This document shows positions 11,399-22,732 of a stretch of 64,000 bases of DNA, piece by piece. Below the pieces are notes generated by a model. That model searched no databases. It was not told the DNA's origin and saw only the letters and a list, made by a program, of their open reading frames with translations. The stretch is from Dermacentor variabilis (lineage: Eukaryota > Arthropoda > Arachnida > Ixodida > Ixodidae). The stretch is taken from NCBI RefSeq assembly GCF_050947875.1, contig NC_134568.1:196001853-196065852 (forward strand), read 5' to 3'. Numbering within the stretch: the stretch's first letter is position 1; each line of letters opens with the position of its first letter. The position numbers and the translations under genes are program-made.

Positions 11399-12500
11399 CT
11401 AGCTTTGAACTTTAACAAGTGGCAATGACAAGCAACTTATCAACAGGTGTAACCAGTCCGGTTGAAAACCTGTCAAGTCATACATGTCCTTCAAGTGTCC
11501 AATCATTTGAAAATACTGAAATTTCAACGAAACAACGAGTTGACCGTTTCGGTCCAACATGCGTGCCTTCCATAAGCTATGTAATCCAATTGGGAAAAAC
11601 TTCTCAAATGGCATGTCTTCACCGTGGGATGCAATCAGGTGTCGGATGGAATGCTGATCCTTAAGAGTTCTTTCTTAAGAGTTCTCTGAAGCACATCCTG
11701 AAATAATATTGCATTTTTGGAACTTATGAAGCAATGCTCCATAGTCTCAGGTACGTCGCAAAGGCGACAATTCACAGTGGATACAAAAATGCCTTTTTTT
11801 GTAACTATGGTTTCACAGGTAACGTTTCGCTGTGTAAATTAAAGAAAAAAATGTCTTTCTACATATAGATAAAGACACCTTGCGGGCTCGCAGAAGTACG
11901 CCATGCCCTAGCAGGCTGGAGAATGTAGAACGGCAAAGGGGAGGTGGGAAAATCGTTGACAACAAATCTTTATACAGTTGTTTTCTGGACGCTGTGAAGA
12001 GATACTCTGTAGGAAACCGACACAAGAGGATTTGCACAGCGAAATACACTTCACACTTAAAACCCCACAAACAAGGTCGCTCAGAATATAGGGATGAAAC
12101 TACCAGGTTGGGCAAAGTATTCACTAAGTTAACTTGTACGGATGACCCGTAGTATTGAGTGTGAAATATCTCTAAAATAGGAGAAACGACAAGCAGCCTG
12201 TCACACAAATAGATGCACCAGACCAAGTGCACCAGAGCATACGGGCCTAAAAATATTATCTCGCCTCGCAGGCTCATAAGTAGAAGACCACACAAAAGTA
12301 GCGAACATTCGATGAAAACGTTGAATGTATGTCCGGGCACAATGAAGTATCCGCAGTAGATAAATATTCTTGTGACCAGGAACAAGTTACAAGCCGCCGC
12401 CCTGCCAAATGTAGAAAGGCGGTGTGGCGTAAAGGTATCCGTCTGGCGTTGAAGTGCCGGTACACGTTCTCGCCAGAAATGTGCACTACCTTGGTGTTCC
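11399..12500 (-). mobile_element. Decayed LINE C-terminal region with zinc-binding motif
   Basis: The minus strand reads NCRLCDVPETMEHCFISS and, after a frameshift, FEKFFPIGLHSLWKARML. This is the CxxC...H...C tail typical of L1/Tx1-type reverse transcriptases. Upstream fragments at 12274-12486 probably belong to it. The hydrophobic 190-residue frame at 11813-12385 lies in the same block and is probably an off-frame reading of it. Clade uncertain. Confidence 0.4.
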
Positions 12501-12864
12501 TTTTGATGCGTATTAGGTCACGGTCCGCGCGTACACTTCTGTTGTGCCCATGCCAGCTAGCTCATTGAGATAATCCCAGCGTGCGTCGCATTGCGTTGCA
12601 CGGGAGAGCGGGGGTTCACCAGCTTCCAGAGGCGCAGGAATTAAATGGGCAAATTCATGGCACTTGATTGACCTCTTCTCGGAAGCTTCGCTTCAAACAG
12701 ATTCTCGGAAGCGCCTTGGATCTGCATAATTTCTTTTAAGCACAACGCCTTGACTGTCACGCTAAAGTTTCAGTTTCTATTTTCGTCTTACTTCTGCGAT
12801 GTTCCCCCGTACGGGGTAAAGGGAGCAGATATCGCAGTTGCATCCACGAAACAGACTGTATTAA

Positions 12865-12877
12865 CCCATATATGCCT
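12865..12877 (+). repeat. piggyBac left terminal inverted repeat
   Basis: CCCATATATGCCT directly after TTAA; the exact reverse complement ends at 15270. Confidence 0.9.
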
Positions 12878-13026
12878 GAACTTGGGGAAATTAAGAAAAG
12901 TGATTTATTTTCCCGTAATAATTGCTTCTGGTACCTCAGAAAGTAGAATCAACCTTTTATTCAAAAAAAAATTTTTCGAAGTGTGCTTTTGTAGCCGTCC
13001 TACATATAGGACACTAGGCACATATA

Positions 13027-14802
13027 CTACTCCTTTGTGTGGTACAATTTGAAACATTTCACATGGACTCCGATGTCGCATTTTTCACAACGTGTTGTGG
13101 TCTTCTCATGGCAATGAGCACACCTTGTTTGCTTCTCTTGAGGAATCACTGTGTGGTCAATGCGGTCAAATCGGCTTTGGGCTTGCAGTAAAGATTGCCG
13201 GCTTTTTCCACGCAATGGCTTGGTGCCATAACTCTTCATATACGACATCGCTATCGTCCTTCGAAATGAGAGGAGCTCTGTTTCGGTCGTTCCAATTCTG
13301 TACAACTGGAATGCATTATTCACACATGCATCAACCAGATATGTCATGAGTGAAGAATACCACTTCTTCTCTCGAATGGCTGTGCGGTACTTTGAAATAT
13401 TTTGGTCTAGTCTTTCAACTCCTCCCATGTTGCCATTAGAGTTCGAAATCAAGAACGGCTGCTCCCCCATGACTTTGGACTTGTTTTCTCTCGAATATCT
13501 TTTCACCATTTGTGTTGGCTCGACCCCGTGAGCATTTGAGACGACGGTCACTGTGCTGTTGTCCTTCCAGCGACATACAGTAATTTCAGATTCAGCGTCG
13601 ACTTTGTAATCGTAGGAGCCTCGATTCTTGCTTTTCATTTCTTTCTGTGTCAGGATGGGACAGTTTCCTATTCGGTTATCCCGCACGGTGCCTGTGCACT
13701 TGACACCCATTGACGAAAGCATTCTAACAAGTTTGAGACTTGAAAAGAAGTTGTCAAAGAACACATGAAAACAGTAATCAAGCCTTTCTTTCAACCTGGA
13801 CACCATTTCTGTAACAACAGATCCTCCTAGACCAAGCTTGTTTTTATCATCCACATTGACGCCGTACCTCCCTTGGTAGGGCTCAACAGAAAGCAAATAG
13901 CCCAATGGGGTGCAAATGCACCACAATTTATAGCCAAATTGGATTGGTTTCCCTTTCATAAACTGCTTGCATCCATGCTTTCCGAAGTACTCGCACATGC
14001 TTTCATCAATGCTGAAGCAGTCTAGTAATGGAGCATACAACAGAAACCGTTCATTCAAGAGCCTAAACAGTAGTCGCAGTTTTGTGAATTTGTCTTCTTG
14101 TACTAGGTTGTTGTTGTCAGCCACATGTAGGTTGGTGAAAATGGCTTCAAATCGGTCCCGCCTCATAGAGTTCGCGACGAGTTCATTATGAGAATCACGT
14201 GAGTTTTCCAACAACATGCGACGCCTTGGAACCGGCACATAGCCACTGAGAAGCAGAATGCCGAGAAAACATCTCATCTCACCTGCGTTCACGTTCAACA
14301 ACCGATTCTTCTGTTGTGCATTGGTGTTGGTGTTTGCAACAAGCAGGTCGATGACTTCATCATCCAAAAATTTTTCAAATGCCTCTACTGGAGGTTGCGG
14401 TGCTCCTTCAGCGGAGTCTGAATCACACGAGTGGCGAGTTGGGAAACTCGCGTTCAAATCGCGTTTATCCCACTTGACACGTCGTTTCTGTTGCTTAGCT
14501 GGTGGCTCCTGGTCGTTCTCGTCCTCACTTGACTCTGAACAAGTATCCAGAACTTCAGCACGAAGAGTGCTCCCCGGCAGATGGTCCATGCTGGTGCATT
14601 CTTCATCACCGCTTTCTTCATCTGTCACTGCCGCCGCGTGATTTTCGGGCGGAAGAATGGCCACCGAAGTCGGTACATCTCCCCCAGCGTCAATCTGGTT
14701 TAGAATGTCGTTGAGCGTTTGCGGATCTCTTCTGCGGTAAAATGAACTGCAGGGAATCTTGTGACTGCAATTGGAAAAAAAAAGTTTCTGCCATACGTCC
14801 AT
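13027..14802 (-). CDS. piggyBac-family transposase
   Basis: 591 residues, the usual family length. It cuts and pastes the element at TTAA sites in the nucleus. Catalytic aspartates are recognisable at 266 (FSIDESM), 350 (VFFDNFF) and 466 (GGVERLDQNISKYR). An acidic N-terminal region (60-105) comes first, then the transposase core from about 140. The C-terminus (561-588) is a cysteine-rich zinc-binding domain (CAHC, CEKC, H580, C583) as in the insect prototype. No frameshift or stop is present. The start at 14802 is the first Met of the frame; an internal start is possible. It could instead be a domesticated gene, but the flanking repeats argue for a live transposon. Confidence 0.93.
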   Translation of the reverse strand: MDVWQKLFFSNCSHKIPCSSFYRRRDPQTLNDILNQIDAGGDVPTSVAILPPENHAAAVTDEESGDEECTSMDHLPGSTLRAEVLDTCSESSEDENDQEPPAKQQKRRVKWDKRDLNASFPTRHSCDSDSAEGAPQPPVEAFEKFLDDEVIDLLVANTNTNAQQKNRLLNVNAGEMRCFLGILLLSGYVPVPRRRMLLENSRDSHNELVANSMRRDRFEAIFTNLHVADNNNLVQEDKFTKLRLLFRLLNERFLLYAPLLDCFSIDESMCEYFGKHGCKQFMKGKPIQFGYKLWCICTPLGYLLSVEPYQGRYGVNVDDKNKLGLGGSVVTEMVSRLKERLDYCFHVFFDNFFSSLKLVRMLSSMGVKCTGTVRDNRIGNCPILTQKEMKSKNRGSYDYKVDAESEITVCRWKDNSTVTVVSNAHGVEPTQMVKRYSRENKSKVMGEQPFLISNSNGNMGGVERLDQNISKYRTAIREKKWYSSLMTYLVDACVNNAFQLYRIGTTETELLSFRRTIAMSYMKSYGTKPLRGKSRQSLLQAQSRFDRIDHTVIPQEKQTRCAHCHEKTTTRCEKCDIGVHVKCFKLYHTKE

Positions 14803-15257
14803 ATGTATTTTACTATGCTACTTCAACGCTACGCGCGCGACGCATCGCGCGTTCCAGAGTGACATAACAGCGACCCCCGATCTGCCTAGCGTCCTACATA
14901 TAGGACACCGCTGTTTGACAGATCGTAAACAAAAAAATGTTGCCTATACCACATTGACATTGTTTTCACAGCATATTCAATTACTCAGGAATAACTGACA
15001 AAAATCTCGAAAACATCAAAAATCATTTCAATTTAGATTACTTACATTTTCTTTCTCGGCATGGCGTTCGTCGAAGCTCACGCGGAACGCCGATTTTGAA
15101 ACTGCAAGCACGTGGCGAGCTGTGCTCCCACGCTAACCAAGACTTGCACTCGAGAAGGCCATAGCCTCAGAAACACCCCCTAGGGGCCGCTAGCTTTTTG
15201 ACAAAACAAAATTTTCGAGTTATTTGAAAAATTTCAGTGTCCTACATATAGGACACT

Positions 15258-15270
15258 AGGCATATATGGG
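15258..15270 (-). repeat. piggyBac right terminal inverted repeat
   Basis: AGGCATATATGGG directly before TTAA at 15271-15274, mirror of the left end. Confidence 0.9.
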
Positions 15271-15778
15271 TTAATGCTTCGCGTATAGTTTTACTCGGCT
15301 ATTGACATTAAGGACAGCGTTTTGTGTTACTTGAAAGAAGCTGTGTTTCACTCAAAGCTCACATCATACGTTGACGAGCAGTAAAGTTTCTATAGTACGG
15401 GGAGAACGCCACTGGAGTGATTCTGTTTTTAATTTTTTACGGCCAGATGTGGCGCCACTAGAGGACAGCACCATTTCTTGTATTCATCTACGTTTGTTTA
15501 TAGCTGTCATCCGGATAAGTTTCCGTTCGTTTAGCGTTTATTTTTGTTTACTATATTAACTAAGTTGAACTCCTTGCATCGCTTCGCCAATTAACGATTT
15601 GACTCGTGGGTCTAACACTAATTTCTGCTAAGTCACCCAGGCTTCCAATTTCGTATTTGTTCATCACCGCTTGTTGTTTATTTATCAATCAATCAAATAA
15701 ACTATTTCCATTTTTTTATTTGTCCTATCAATGATCGTTATTATTGCGCTGATTATCTACTTCCGAATTTATTGCCAG

Positions 15779-15943
15779 GATGCACTCCTCCGGCTCATCA
15801 GCAAGGTGTCTTGGCGACCATGGCGCCAGCAAACCTGCCAAAGATTATTCATTACAACTGCCCAACTGGTTTCAAGAGGATCGGTGCTGGCACCATCAAC
15901 TGCCAAAACGATGGCTCCTGGAATGGAGCGCCACCTTATTGCG
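15779..15943 (+). CDS. Exon 4: sushi/CCP domain 1
   Basis: A 165-nt phase 1-1 exon encodes one complete sushi module. Four cysteines are present (GCTPP, HYNCPTGF, INCQNDGSW, PYCG) with the conserved Trp before the last Cys. It aligns best with the first sushi of horseshoe-crab factor C, judging from the PPA...IHYNCPTGFK segment. The donor GTGAGA is followed 24 bp later by a TC microsatellite. The piggyBac element occupies the preceding intron about 500 bp upstream. Confidence 0.9.
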
Positions 15944-15967
15944 GTGAGACCGCCATCTGGAGGTTGC

Positions 15968-15991
15968 GTCTCTCTCTCTCTCTCTCTCTCT
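15968..15991 (+). repeat. TC microsatellite
   Basis: About 12 TC units, beginning 24 bp inside intron 4. Confidence 0.9.
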
Positions 15992-16033
15992 GCATTTGTT
16001 CTTCCTCAGCTGAAAAGAAAACTTGGAACATGC

Positions 16034-16205
16034 TTAAGCTTCGCCTTTAAGAGTGTAAAGCGACAGCATTAAAAAATCCCTGACTGATTCTCACGTTACC
16101 CGCCAACTGCAGCTTATGCAACCGTAATGTTTACCGGGAAACGCTGGCGGCGAACGCTATGTACGAAGGCGAGCTTTCTTGTAGAAACGCGGCCTCTTGA
16201 GTGGG
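16034..16205 (+). repeat. Dispersed repeat, copy A
   Basis: AAGCTTCGCCTTTAAGAGTG, then ACTGCAGCTTATG, TTTACCGGGAAACGCTGGCG and GAGCTTTC run through this segment. The same order occurs inverted at 36497-36680. Probably a SINE or MITE family; ends not defined. Confidence 0.65.
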
Positions 16206-17487
16206 GCAATGCCGGAGGGGTGCGCCAGCTGCGTCAAAGAAATTACATCATTTTCATGTTTATGTCATTGTTTCGCACTTTTAAGCCTGGGGTGATTTAA
16301 CATAAAGGGCATGTGCTGTCGGTGTTTTGTTTCATGACATTTGGTTGTGGGCTGTCGTTCTCGAAATTCCGAGGAATAACTTTGCCAAGAATGTAAGACA
16401 AGGTATGAGCAGCTTTAGTGATAGAATGGCGTGGCAATATAACCCGCATATACCGCATGTCATATAGCAAGGTGTGGAATATACACATACCTAAATATAT
16501 ACGGAAATTTTTGCTCACGGACAACTCCGCTGACACCCATGTCGGCGTCGGCACCGGATTTTCTGCGACATGGGGTCCTCAACGCGTCACGTTAAAAGTT
16601 CTTAGAACTTTATATAAAGGGCTTTCATCCCTCCATGCCGCTTTACATCGTTCGCGTGATAATTGTGCAACGACGTGACAGCACTAAGTGCATATGGTGA
16701 CGTTGCATATATCTGATGCTTCAAATCTAAGCTGAGAGAGGCAGGTCATGTTGCATGGAGAAGCAAACCTTAGTCATCGGCGAGATGTAAGCTTGTGCGG
16801 ACCTCGGCGTTCTCAGTGACACTCGGTATGCTGGACGGACAACTCACATGCGCGCCTTGAGCGCCTGCTCAAAGCTATCGTATAAACGGTCGTCGTTAAG
16901 AGTAGCCCCTTTAAGACATAATGGGCCTCGAGGGAGGGAACAGACTGCGTCACTGTCCTTCTAAGGTAGTGGTAGTCTTGAGAGAGTCGGAGCGGTTCAC
17001 GTTCAATGGTGTGAGCACATGGCGCATGCTGTGATGATTCAGTAGCCCAAATGAGAGCACCGCTTCGCTTTTCAGTCTCTTTTTAGTTTTCTTTTTAACA
17101 TTGAAGCCGCAAGCGACGCATAGTATATTGTACGTAGCCTATTCGGGAACGACTCGCGTTGTGCCCTACTATAAGGCTCGCTAATTTCTTTCGCTGCGCT
17201 CCTTTCTACCGCTGCAGTGATACTAATTTTTGCATGCCAGGGACACGCAGAACATAATGGAGGCATTACGCCTAGGCTATCCTAGACTATCTATGCGAAA
17301 GAAAAACGAGACAAACGTCGGGAAGATCCACTTTTACTAATGGCGCTGGACAAGACAGCAATTACTTCGTAATCTACGTTTCACAGGCGTGCAACGACTA
17401 GTGCAGGGTCCACCTCCCACATGCCACTCCTATCCTTTTTCTTTTCCTTTGCCAGTCGTTTTTTATGCGACGTCAACCCTTACACAG

Positions 17488-17694
17488 AGAGGCAAGTGCC
17501 GTGCCCTCCGTTACCCGACGTGGCCCGGAGCGTTGCTCAGGTGCATGGCGCTGCGACCAGCGTGCGGGAGATTCAGTACAACGGCACCACCGTGACCTAC
17601 TCATGCGCCGACGGATACGAAATTGTCGGCGCAAAGTCACTGGAGTGCACCCAAGTGGGCGTCTGGTCGAAGCCTCCGCCATCCTGCCTTAAAG
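17488..17694 (+). CDS. Exon 5: sushi/CCP domain (counterpart of factor C sushi 3)
   Basis: Residues 195-263 contain VPCPPLPDV, then [19 protein letters not shown] and VWSKPPPSC, that is four cysteines and the conserved Trp. The long stretch between Cys1 and Cys2 resembles the third, not the second, factor C sushi. The donor is GTGAGT at 17695. The acceptor is less certain: AG at 17486-17487 and AG at 17495-17496 both give the required phase 1 and differ by three residues. An AG at 17454-17455 has the better pyrimidine tract but the wrong phase. Confidence 0.85.
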
Positions 17695-18369
17695 GTGAGT
17701 CTTTCGAGCAGAGAAAGCGCCTGGCTTTACATGTAGCGAGATTGTCGCTGCTGGTGTGTGACAGTCAAGAAAGAGAGAAGGCAGCCTTATATGAAGGAGG
17801 AAAATGGCTGGGGACGTATTCTGAGACGATCAGTTACGGCGATACTGTCGCCTCGGGCACCACTCGCGCGCTGATTGGCTGGCTGGGCAAAACCGGATGA
17901 GGTGATTGGCTGGTTGAGCACTACGTCACGAGAAGGCGGTAGAGTCGTCCGAAGATACGTCCCCTGACTTGCGTAAAGATAAGGGAATTGAGAGGCGTCT
18001 TTATGAAGCAACTGTAAGAAATTAACGATCAATGACATGCCTCATTGACTACTGGCTTGGTAGACATTTGACATAATGCGCCGTTTTATTTACCCTCATT
18101 TATTCTTTATTTATTACGCTAATTACGTGCCTGGGCCCGTGCTACAATCGGCGGTCTCAGTGTCATTGGTAGCATGAACCGTTTTCTAGGTCAAATGCCC
18201 TCTCCTGCTCTTTCCACGTGATGACTACTGCCTGAAAGAATGAAGTTTTAAATAGATTACCGCGGGTAGTTAAGGCCCTGGCCAATACTCTTAAGGCATG
18301 GTTCCATGCCTTGATATTTACGTAAACACAGAATAATATGGAGGGAAGAGGAGAGGAGTGCTGGCATCT

Positions 18370-18435
18370 GTGGTACCGCACCATATAACACAACTGGTAG
18401 AGCGCCGCGCGCCAGGCGAAGGCTTTGAGTGTGAA
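18370..18435 (+). repeat. tRNA-like fragment
   Basis: ACTGGTAGAGCGCCGCGCG resembles box A and GAGTGTGAATTCC a decayed box B. No clear cloverleaf. Low-confidence SINE head or tRNA pseudogene in intron 5. Confidence 0.3.
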
Positions 18436-18445
18436 TTCCACCGGT

Positions 18446-20037
18446 GAAATGTCTTATATGCTTTCACTTTCTAACACTTCCCTTCAAAAGGAATGTGAGG
18501 AAGCATTAAACAAATGCCACTACTACCCTATTAAAAAAACGCTTCAGCTTCATCTGTGTGTTTCTCAGTTTCATTGAGTGATGGCTTCTCTGATAGCCAG
18601 TTTGTACGCAGTTGCTTTTCTGCGCGTCATAATTTTAGTAATCCTCGTCCTGATTTACTATTGCATTAGCATAGTCGATTCACAGTCTGCTCGCATACCG
18701 AAAAGATAGGGCACGTACATGCAGGAGGCTGCACTATCTCTGCACACGAACATTCGCGTTGCTTTGCTGAAATGATTCTGTCAGGCGATTTGGTGTCATA
18801 TTATTGGATACAACGACACGACACAAAGTGCTGTGCAACGTGCCATTTGCATCGTTACGCTATTGCCTCCTTGCATGTTGCTGTGTCGCTATACCCAGAC
18901 AGTCGACGCAACAAGCGCTAACAGGCAACGTGCTCACTATGATTAATTTAAACAGCTAATTATTATTTGCCTTCGTAAATAATGAACTTGTAACCAGCTT
19001 CAAGTACTGCTGCCGGGGAAGCTTTGTACTTCTGAGGTCGAATTCACAAACCTTTTCATCCGTAACTGTTTTGTGCTATTGGCAGGCCGCTTTCGCAAAT
19101 GCTATGCCAGACATCACGAATGGCCAGAATCTGCTCTTACGGACAGTTCTATCGTAAGACGTTTTTTTAAAACAGGCCTTGATTGCCTAGTCATACAAAA
19201 ACAAAATAACACCGGTAAATTGCCCTAACCAGCGAGCCGAGGTCCCGGGAGCTGGGTCATAGGGCGAAAGAACCACAAAGGGTTATCTTAGACAATGAAA
19301 TATTGAAGCGCGCTTAAGAGCGGGCTGACCTCGTGTTTCATTACGCCAGAAAGAGATCACTATGACGCATAAAACGAGAATGAAGTTATTGTTTTCGGAT
19401 TCCTGATATTATAACGATCTCTGTCTAGGTACTATATTCCCCTAAGCTCTCAATTCCATTGAACGCGCCTTGATAAAAGTTCGTTAAATGAACGGAATCA
19501 GTCAACACTATTCATGCGTCTCCTGACTGCATGCTGTGCTAAGCTAAATAAAGACCGGAAGCCGTGAAAAAAAATTTCACCTCGCAGTCTTTAAATGAAA
19601 TCGAAAAGTTTAAGCGTGCAAGCTAATATTCTACTTAACCCCCACAACGCGCCTTCCACTTCCATACTGCGTGGTGATGTCTTGAAAAAAGAATTCAGTG
19701 CCATTCCACTCTGTGAAGCTGGATGATCAGCGAAGATATGTGGGCCCTTTAATGGTGAACTGTCCATTGCTTTGCGTCAAATGCCGTATGCATATAATGC
19801 ATATTAAGCCGTATGCATATAAATGGAATGCGAGGCGCGACTAGTCGCTCCTCCAAGATGTTGAGCCTCGGAAGAGGATGAGGCACTGGGGGCTATGCAT
19901 ACCGATTTACCTATTACTAACGAATCCCGGCACGATTCACCGCACTCTGAGGGCACACACTGCTTCACCATAGACATGGCGATCATGCGTTGGTCGACGC
20001 TCCACGGTGCAGTAATGGATGTGCGGTCACTCGAAAA
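18446..20037. other. Intron 5, middle part: nothing recognised
   Basis: No domain, splice-compatible sushi exon or repeat match found. Confidence 0.4.
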
Positions 20038-21018
20038 CCCTATAACGTAAAACTATTCCAATATGTTTCTATTCCAATCTCCTGACGTCAAATTTGCGTA
20101 ACCACCGACGCAAGCACCGGGCGGTCACCCATAGGGTTGTCTGTACAGACCAATCAAACACTCTCCTCGTTCATAGGAGGTCACTTTTGTTTGCTTGAAA
20201 AACGAATAACATTGCCTACACTTAGCGGCTTGTCGTATTTAATTGGCTGACAAGATGCGAGGAGAACGCTCAAGTGGAGAGGGATCCGCTGGGGCAGAGC
20301 CAGTGCTTTGAAAATCGATAACCGGATGAAGAGGGTGGTGCCGGCGTGTGCGATTGGTCGGCTTTCCCTTACTTAGCTTGTGGTGGCTGGTCGAAAATCG
20401 CGGCGGCATGCAACGGAACCTTCAGAATGAGGCTAAAACTGACCCTCAGCAAAGAAGAGTTGGCAGAATGAGGTGGTAAACGTGCCGAAAGTGCTCGAAA
20501 ACGTTACACGGCCACGCAAGATGTTTTATTATACGCAAATACACCCATGCTCTCCGGCAGCTGCGAGTAGCCAGCGTCTCAGCGATCGGCGGCAGCTATC
20601 TTTTATTCCTTACGGAACGGGGCATCCTGCGGCTATTTCGAAGGAAATTCAGTTTTGTTCCCCATATTAATGCATCTTTATTGCGTACACGTCACTTTGA
20701 CGCGGTGAGTTTGTGCGGTTTTGTGACGTCGCGTGACAGGCAGGTGAAGTGGGTGTAGCCCGAAAACTTTTTACCAATAGCCTAGGGCTAATGGCGAAAA
20801 GGGGTCGAATCAGAAATAACTGTTTTTCTTTTTTCTGTCAAATCATGCATAATTAGTATGTACACATCATATCAGATTGGGAGCTATTGCGGTTTTCGTG
20901 ACGTCGCGTGACAGACAGGTGAAGTGGGGGTGGTCGAAAAAAGTTTTTGACCAATCGCAGAGGGCTGATAGCAGAATTGGAATAGAAAAGTTTGGAATAG
21001 TTTTACGTTATAGCGCCC
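20038..21018 (-). mobile_element. MITE family X, copy 1 (about 0.98 kb)
   Basis: Ends are CTATAACGTAAAACTATTCC on the left and GGAATAGTTTTACGTTATAG plus CGCCC on the right, an inverted pair of about 23 bp. Two diverged direct copies of a unit with GACGTCGCGTGACAG, GGTGAAGTGGG and CGAAAA occur at about 20710-20810 and 20885-20990. No coding capacity. Same element as 40310-41288 and 52636-53611, in opposite orientation. No clear target duplication seen. Confidence 0.8.
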
Positions 21019-21960
21019 GTGGTCACACACAACACAGACCACACAAAATTGGTTCCCCACAAACACTCTCTGAAACCTGGCGGTTGCTCCGGTAAAACGT
21101 TCCAAGTTTGCTGGATCGGGGCCACATGGACGGTTCGCATTTCTTTCCGCCTCAGCGTTCTGGGGGGCAGCACGCTTACGGGACGGCCACCACGGAAGAG
21201 CGGAAGGAAAGGAAAGAAGGTACGCAGGCACTTGGAAGAGAGCGCGGTGCGAGCGTAGGCATGGCGGACGCGGGTCAAAGTGTAGTATCTGTTTTTATCA
21301 GCTTACTATCTCAGACGGGTTGTACTTAGACCTAAGATATTAAACTTATTTTTGCAAGTTGGCAGAGTGCTTAAAGCCTGCTTCACCTCCGCTGCGGGTT
21401 GGCTTGGTATCACACTATCTTCGGTATCGGGCCACATATGGGGAGAAATTCTCGATCTACACGGCTCGATTGGTGCACGCACTTTTTTGAAGAACCTAGT
21501 ACAGCTTCACTGTAAAATTAACCACCCCTGCAGCTCCCGTGCTTTGAAAAATTTCTATTTCGAAGGTGAGGAAAAAAAGGGGTGGGCGTGGGGCGAAGTA
21601 TATGTTTCATTCAAGGTAAGCTACACAGGCTAGTTAAAAAGCCACTGCAAAGCAGCATAATACAAAACCGACATGCAGAATATTATGGAGACGGAAAATT
21701 GACTAGGACACTGTCCATGCTAAGGTTGTCGTCATCCTACTTTTTTACGTCAGTTAGGCTGACCCAAGAGGGCCGAAAATTTTCCCGCAAGGTTTAGGCT
21801 GGACGAAGCACTATGACATGCACAGAAGGTTTTTATGTTAACTGGATGAAAGTTTGCATCGCCAATAACAGCTTTCTTGTCTCGCTTTCACAGCTAGATG
21901 ATTCTATGCTGGGGATGCAAGTTCGGCTGCGAACGTGTGCCCTGCTTGATAAGTAAACAA

Positions 21961-22021
21961 ATGAATGAATGAATGAATGAATGAATGAATGAATGAATGA
22001 ATGAATGAATGAATGAATGAA
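21961..22021 (+). repeat. ATGA tetranucleotide microsatellite
   Basis: 15 perfect units, 61 bp, in intron 5 shortly before exon 6. Confidence 0.95.
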
Positions 22022-22206
22022 GTGCGCACGTGTTTCTTATACAAGCACTATTTTTCTCAAGTTTAGACATTTGTCACACGAGTTAAAACATTACCATCCT
22101 CTCTGATGCGAAATCACGCTGTCACGAATTGGCTCGATTCCTGCTAAGAAAGTCAACGTACCATATCTTATACACGTTTTCACTGAGATTGACAATTTTT
22201 TTCCAG

Positions 22207-22279
22207 TTTCCGAAACAGAGGTGACTTGCTCAACTAAAGCCAACGAGATCTTATCTGACGATAGCGACACGGCGGTGAG
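22207..22279 (+). CDS. Exon 6: LCCL domain, first part
   Basis: A 73-nt exon with acceptor TTTTTTTCCAG and donor GTAAGT; phases 1 in and 2 out. It encodes VSETEVTCSTKANEIL followed by an acidic stretch ending in Arg. The single Cys is the first cysteine of the LCCL fold. The next exon supplies the signature CPPGC motif. It was recognised from its fit between exons 5 and 7. Confidence 0.87.
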
Positions 22280-22732
22280 GTAAGTAGAGCATGTACAAAC
22301 ACTTCACGTTTAGCTACAAAATAGCTGCCTATTGTTAGAGAGTACGCGAGATGTACGCAGATCCCAACTTAACAACAGTACGTATACTTGTCATCGTGCT
22401 GCAGTGTTCCTCCAGTCTGCATGGTCGGGCGGCCGAGCACGAATACTATAGATGCAGTTCAGGAACTCCTGCTTTATACCATGCCGCCTGAAATTCTCGG
22501 TTAACCGTATTATTCGTGTAACGAAGTTAAAGGCCAGAGGTAACAGACAATGTTATATCTTTAGAGGCGCTTTATTCAACAAAAGTTATCTTGCGGAGAT
22601 GACGATTGAGGCACATTGTGGACTTAACAGGCATTCCAGATGCCTGAGAAACCCCTATAGGTTTCCTTTGTTTAGCTTCTTGCTTTTACTCTCTTTTGAA
22701 TAACGATTTTCCCCCTTTCAACAAATTCACTT

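Larger units (their letters stand above)
12861..15274 (-). mobile_element. piggyBac DNA transposon, apparently intact
   Basis: TTAA at 12861-12864 and at 15271-15274 flank 13-bp perfect terminal inverted repeats (CCCATATATGCCT). One uninterrupted 591-residue transposase fills the middle. Three copies of a near-palindromic GTCCTACATATAGGAC lie at about 13000, 14892 and 15239, two of them subterminal. The intact ORF and perfect ends suggest a recent insertion. It lies in intron 3, on the strand opposite to the gene. Confidence 0.92.

Noticed and set aside
11813..12385. 190-residue hydrophobic minus-strand frame
   Set aside because: No domain, no splice or codon support; it lies in a decayed LINE block and is probably an off-frame reading.
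12750..12860. Sushi-like string CDVPPYG near the piggyBac left end
   Set aside because: Only one cysteine and no continuation beyond the transposon; not a supportable missing sushi exon.
17456..17487. Extension of exon 5 to the AG at 17454-17455
   Set aside because: Better pyrimidine tract but gives the wrong phase relative to exon 4.
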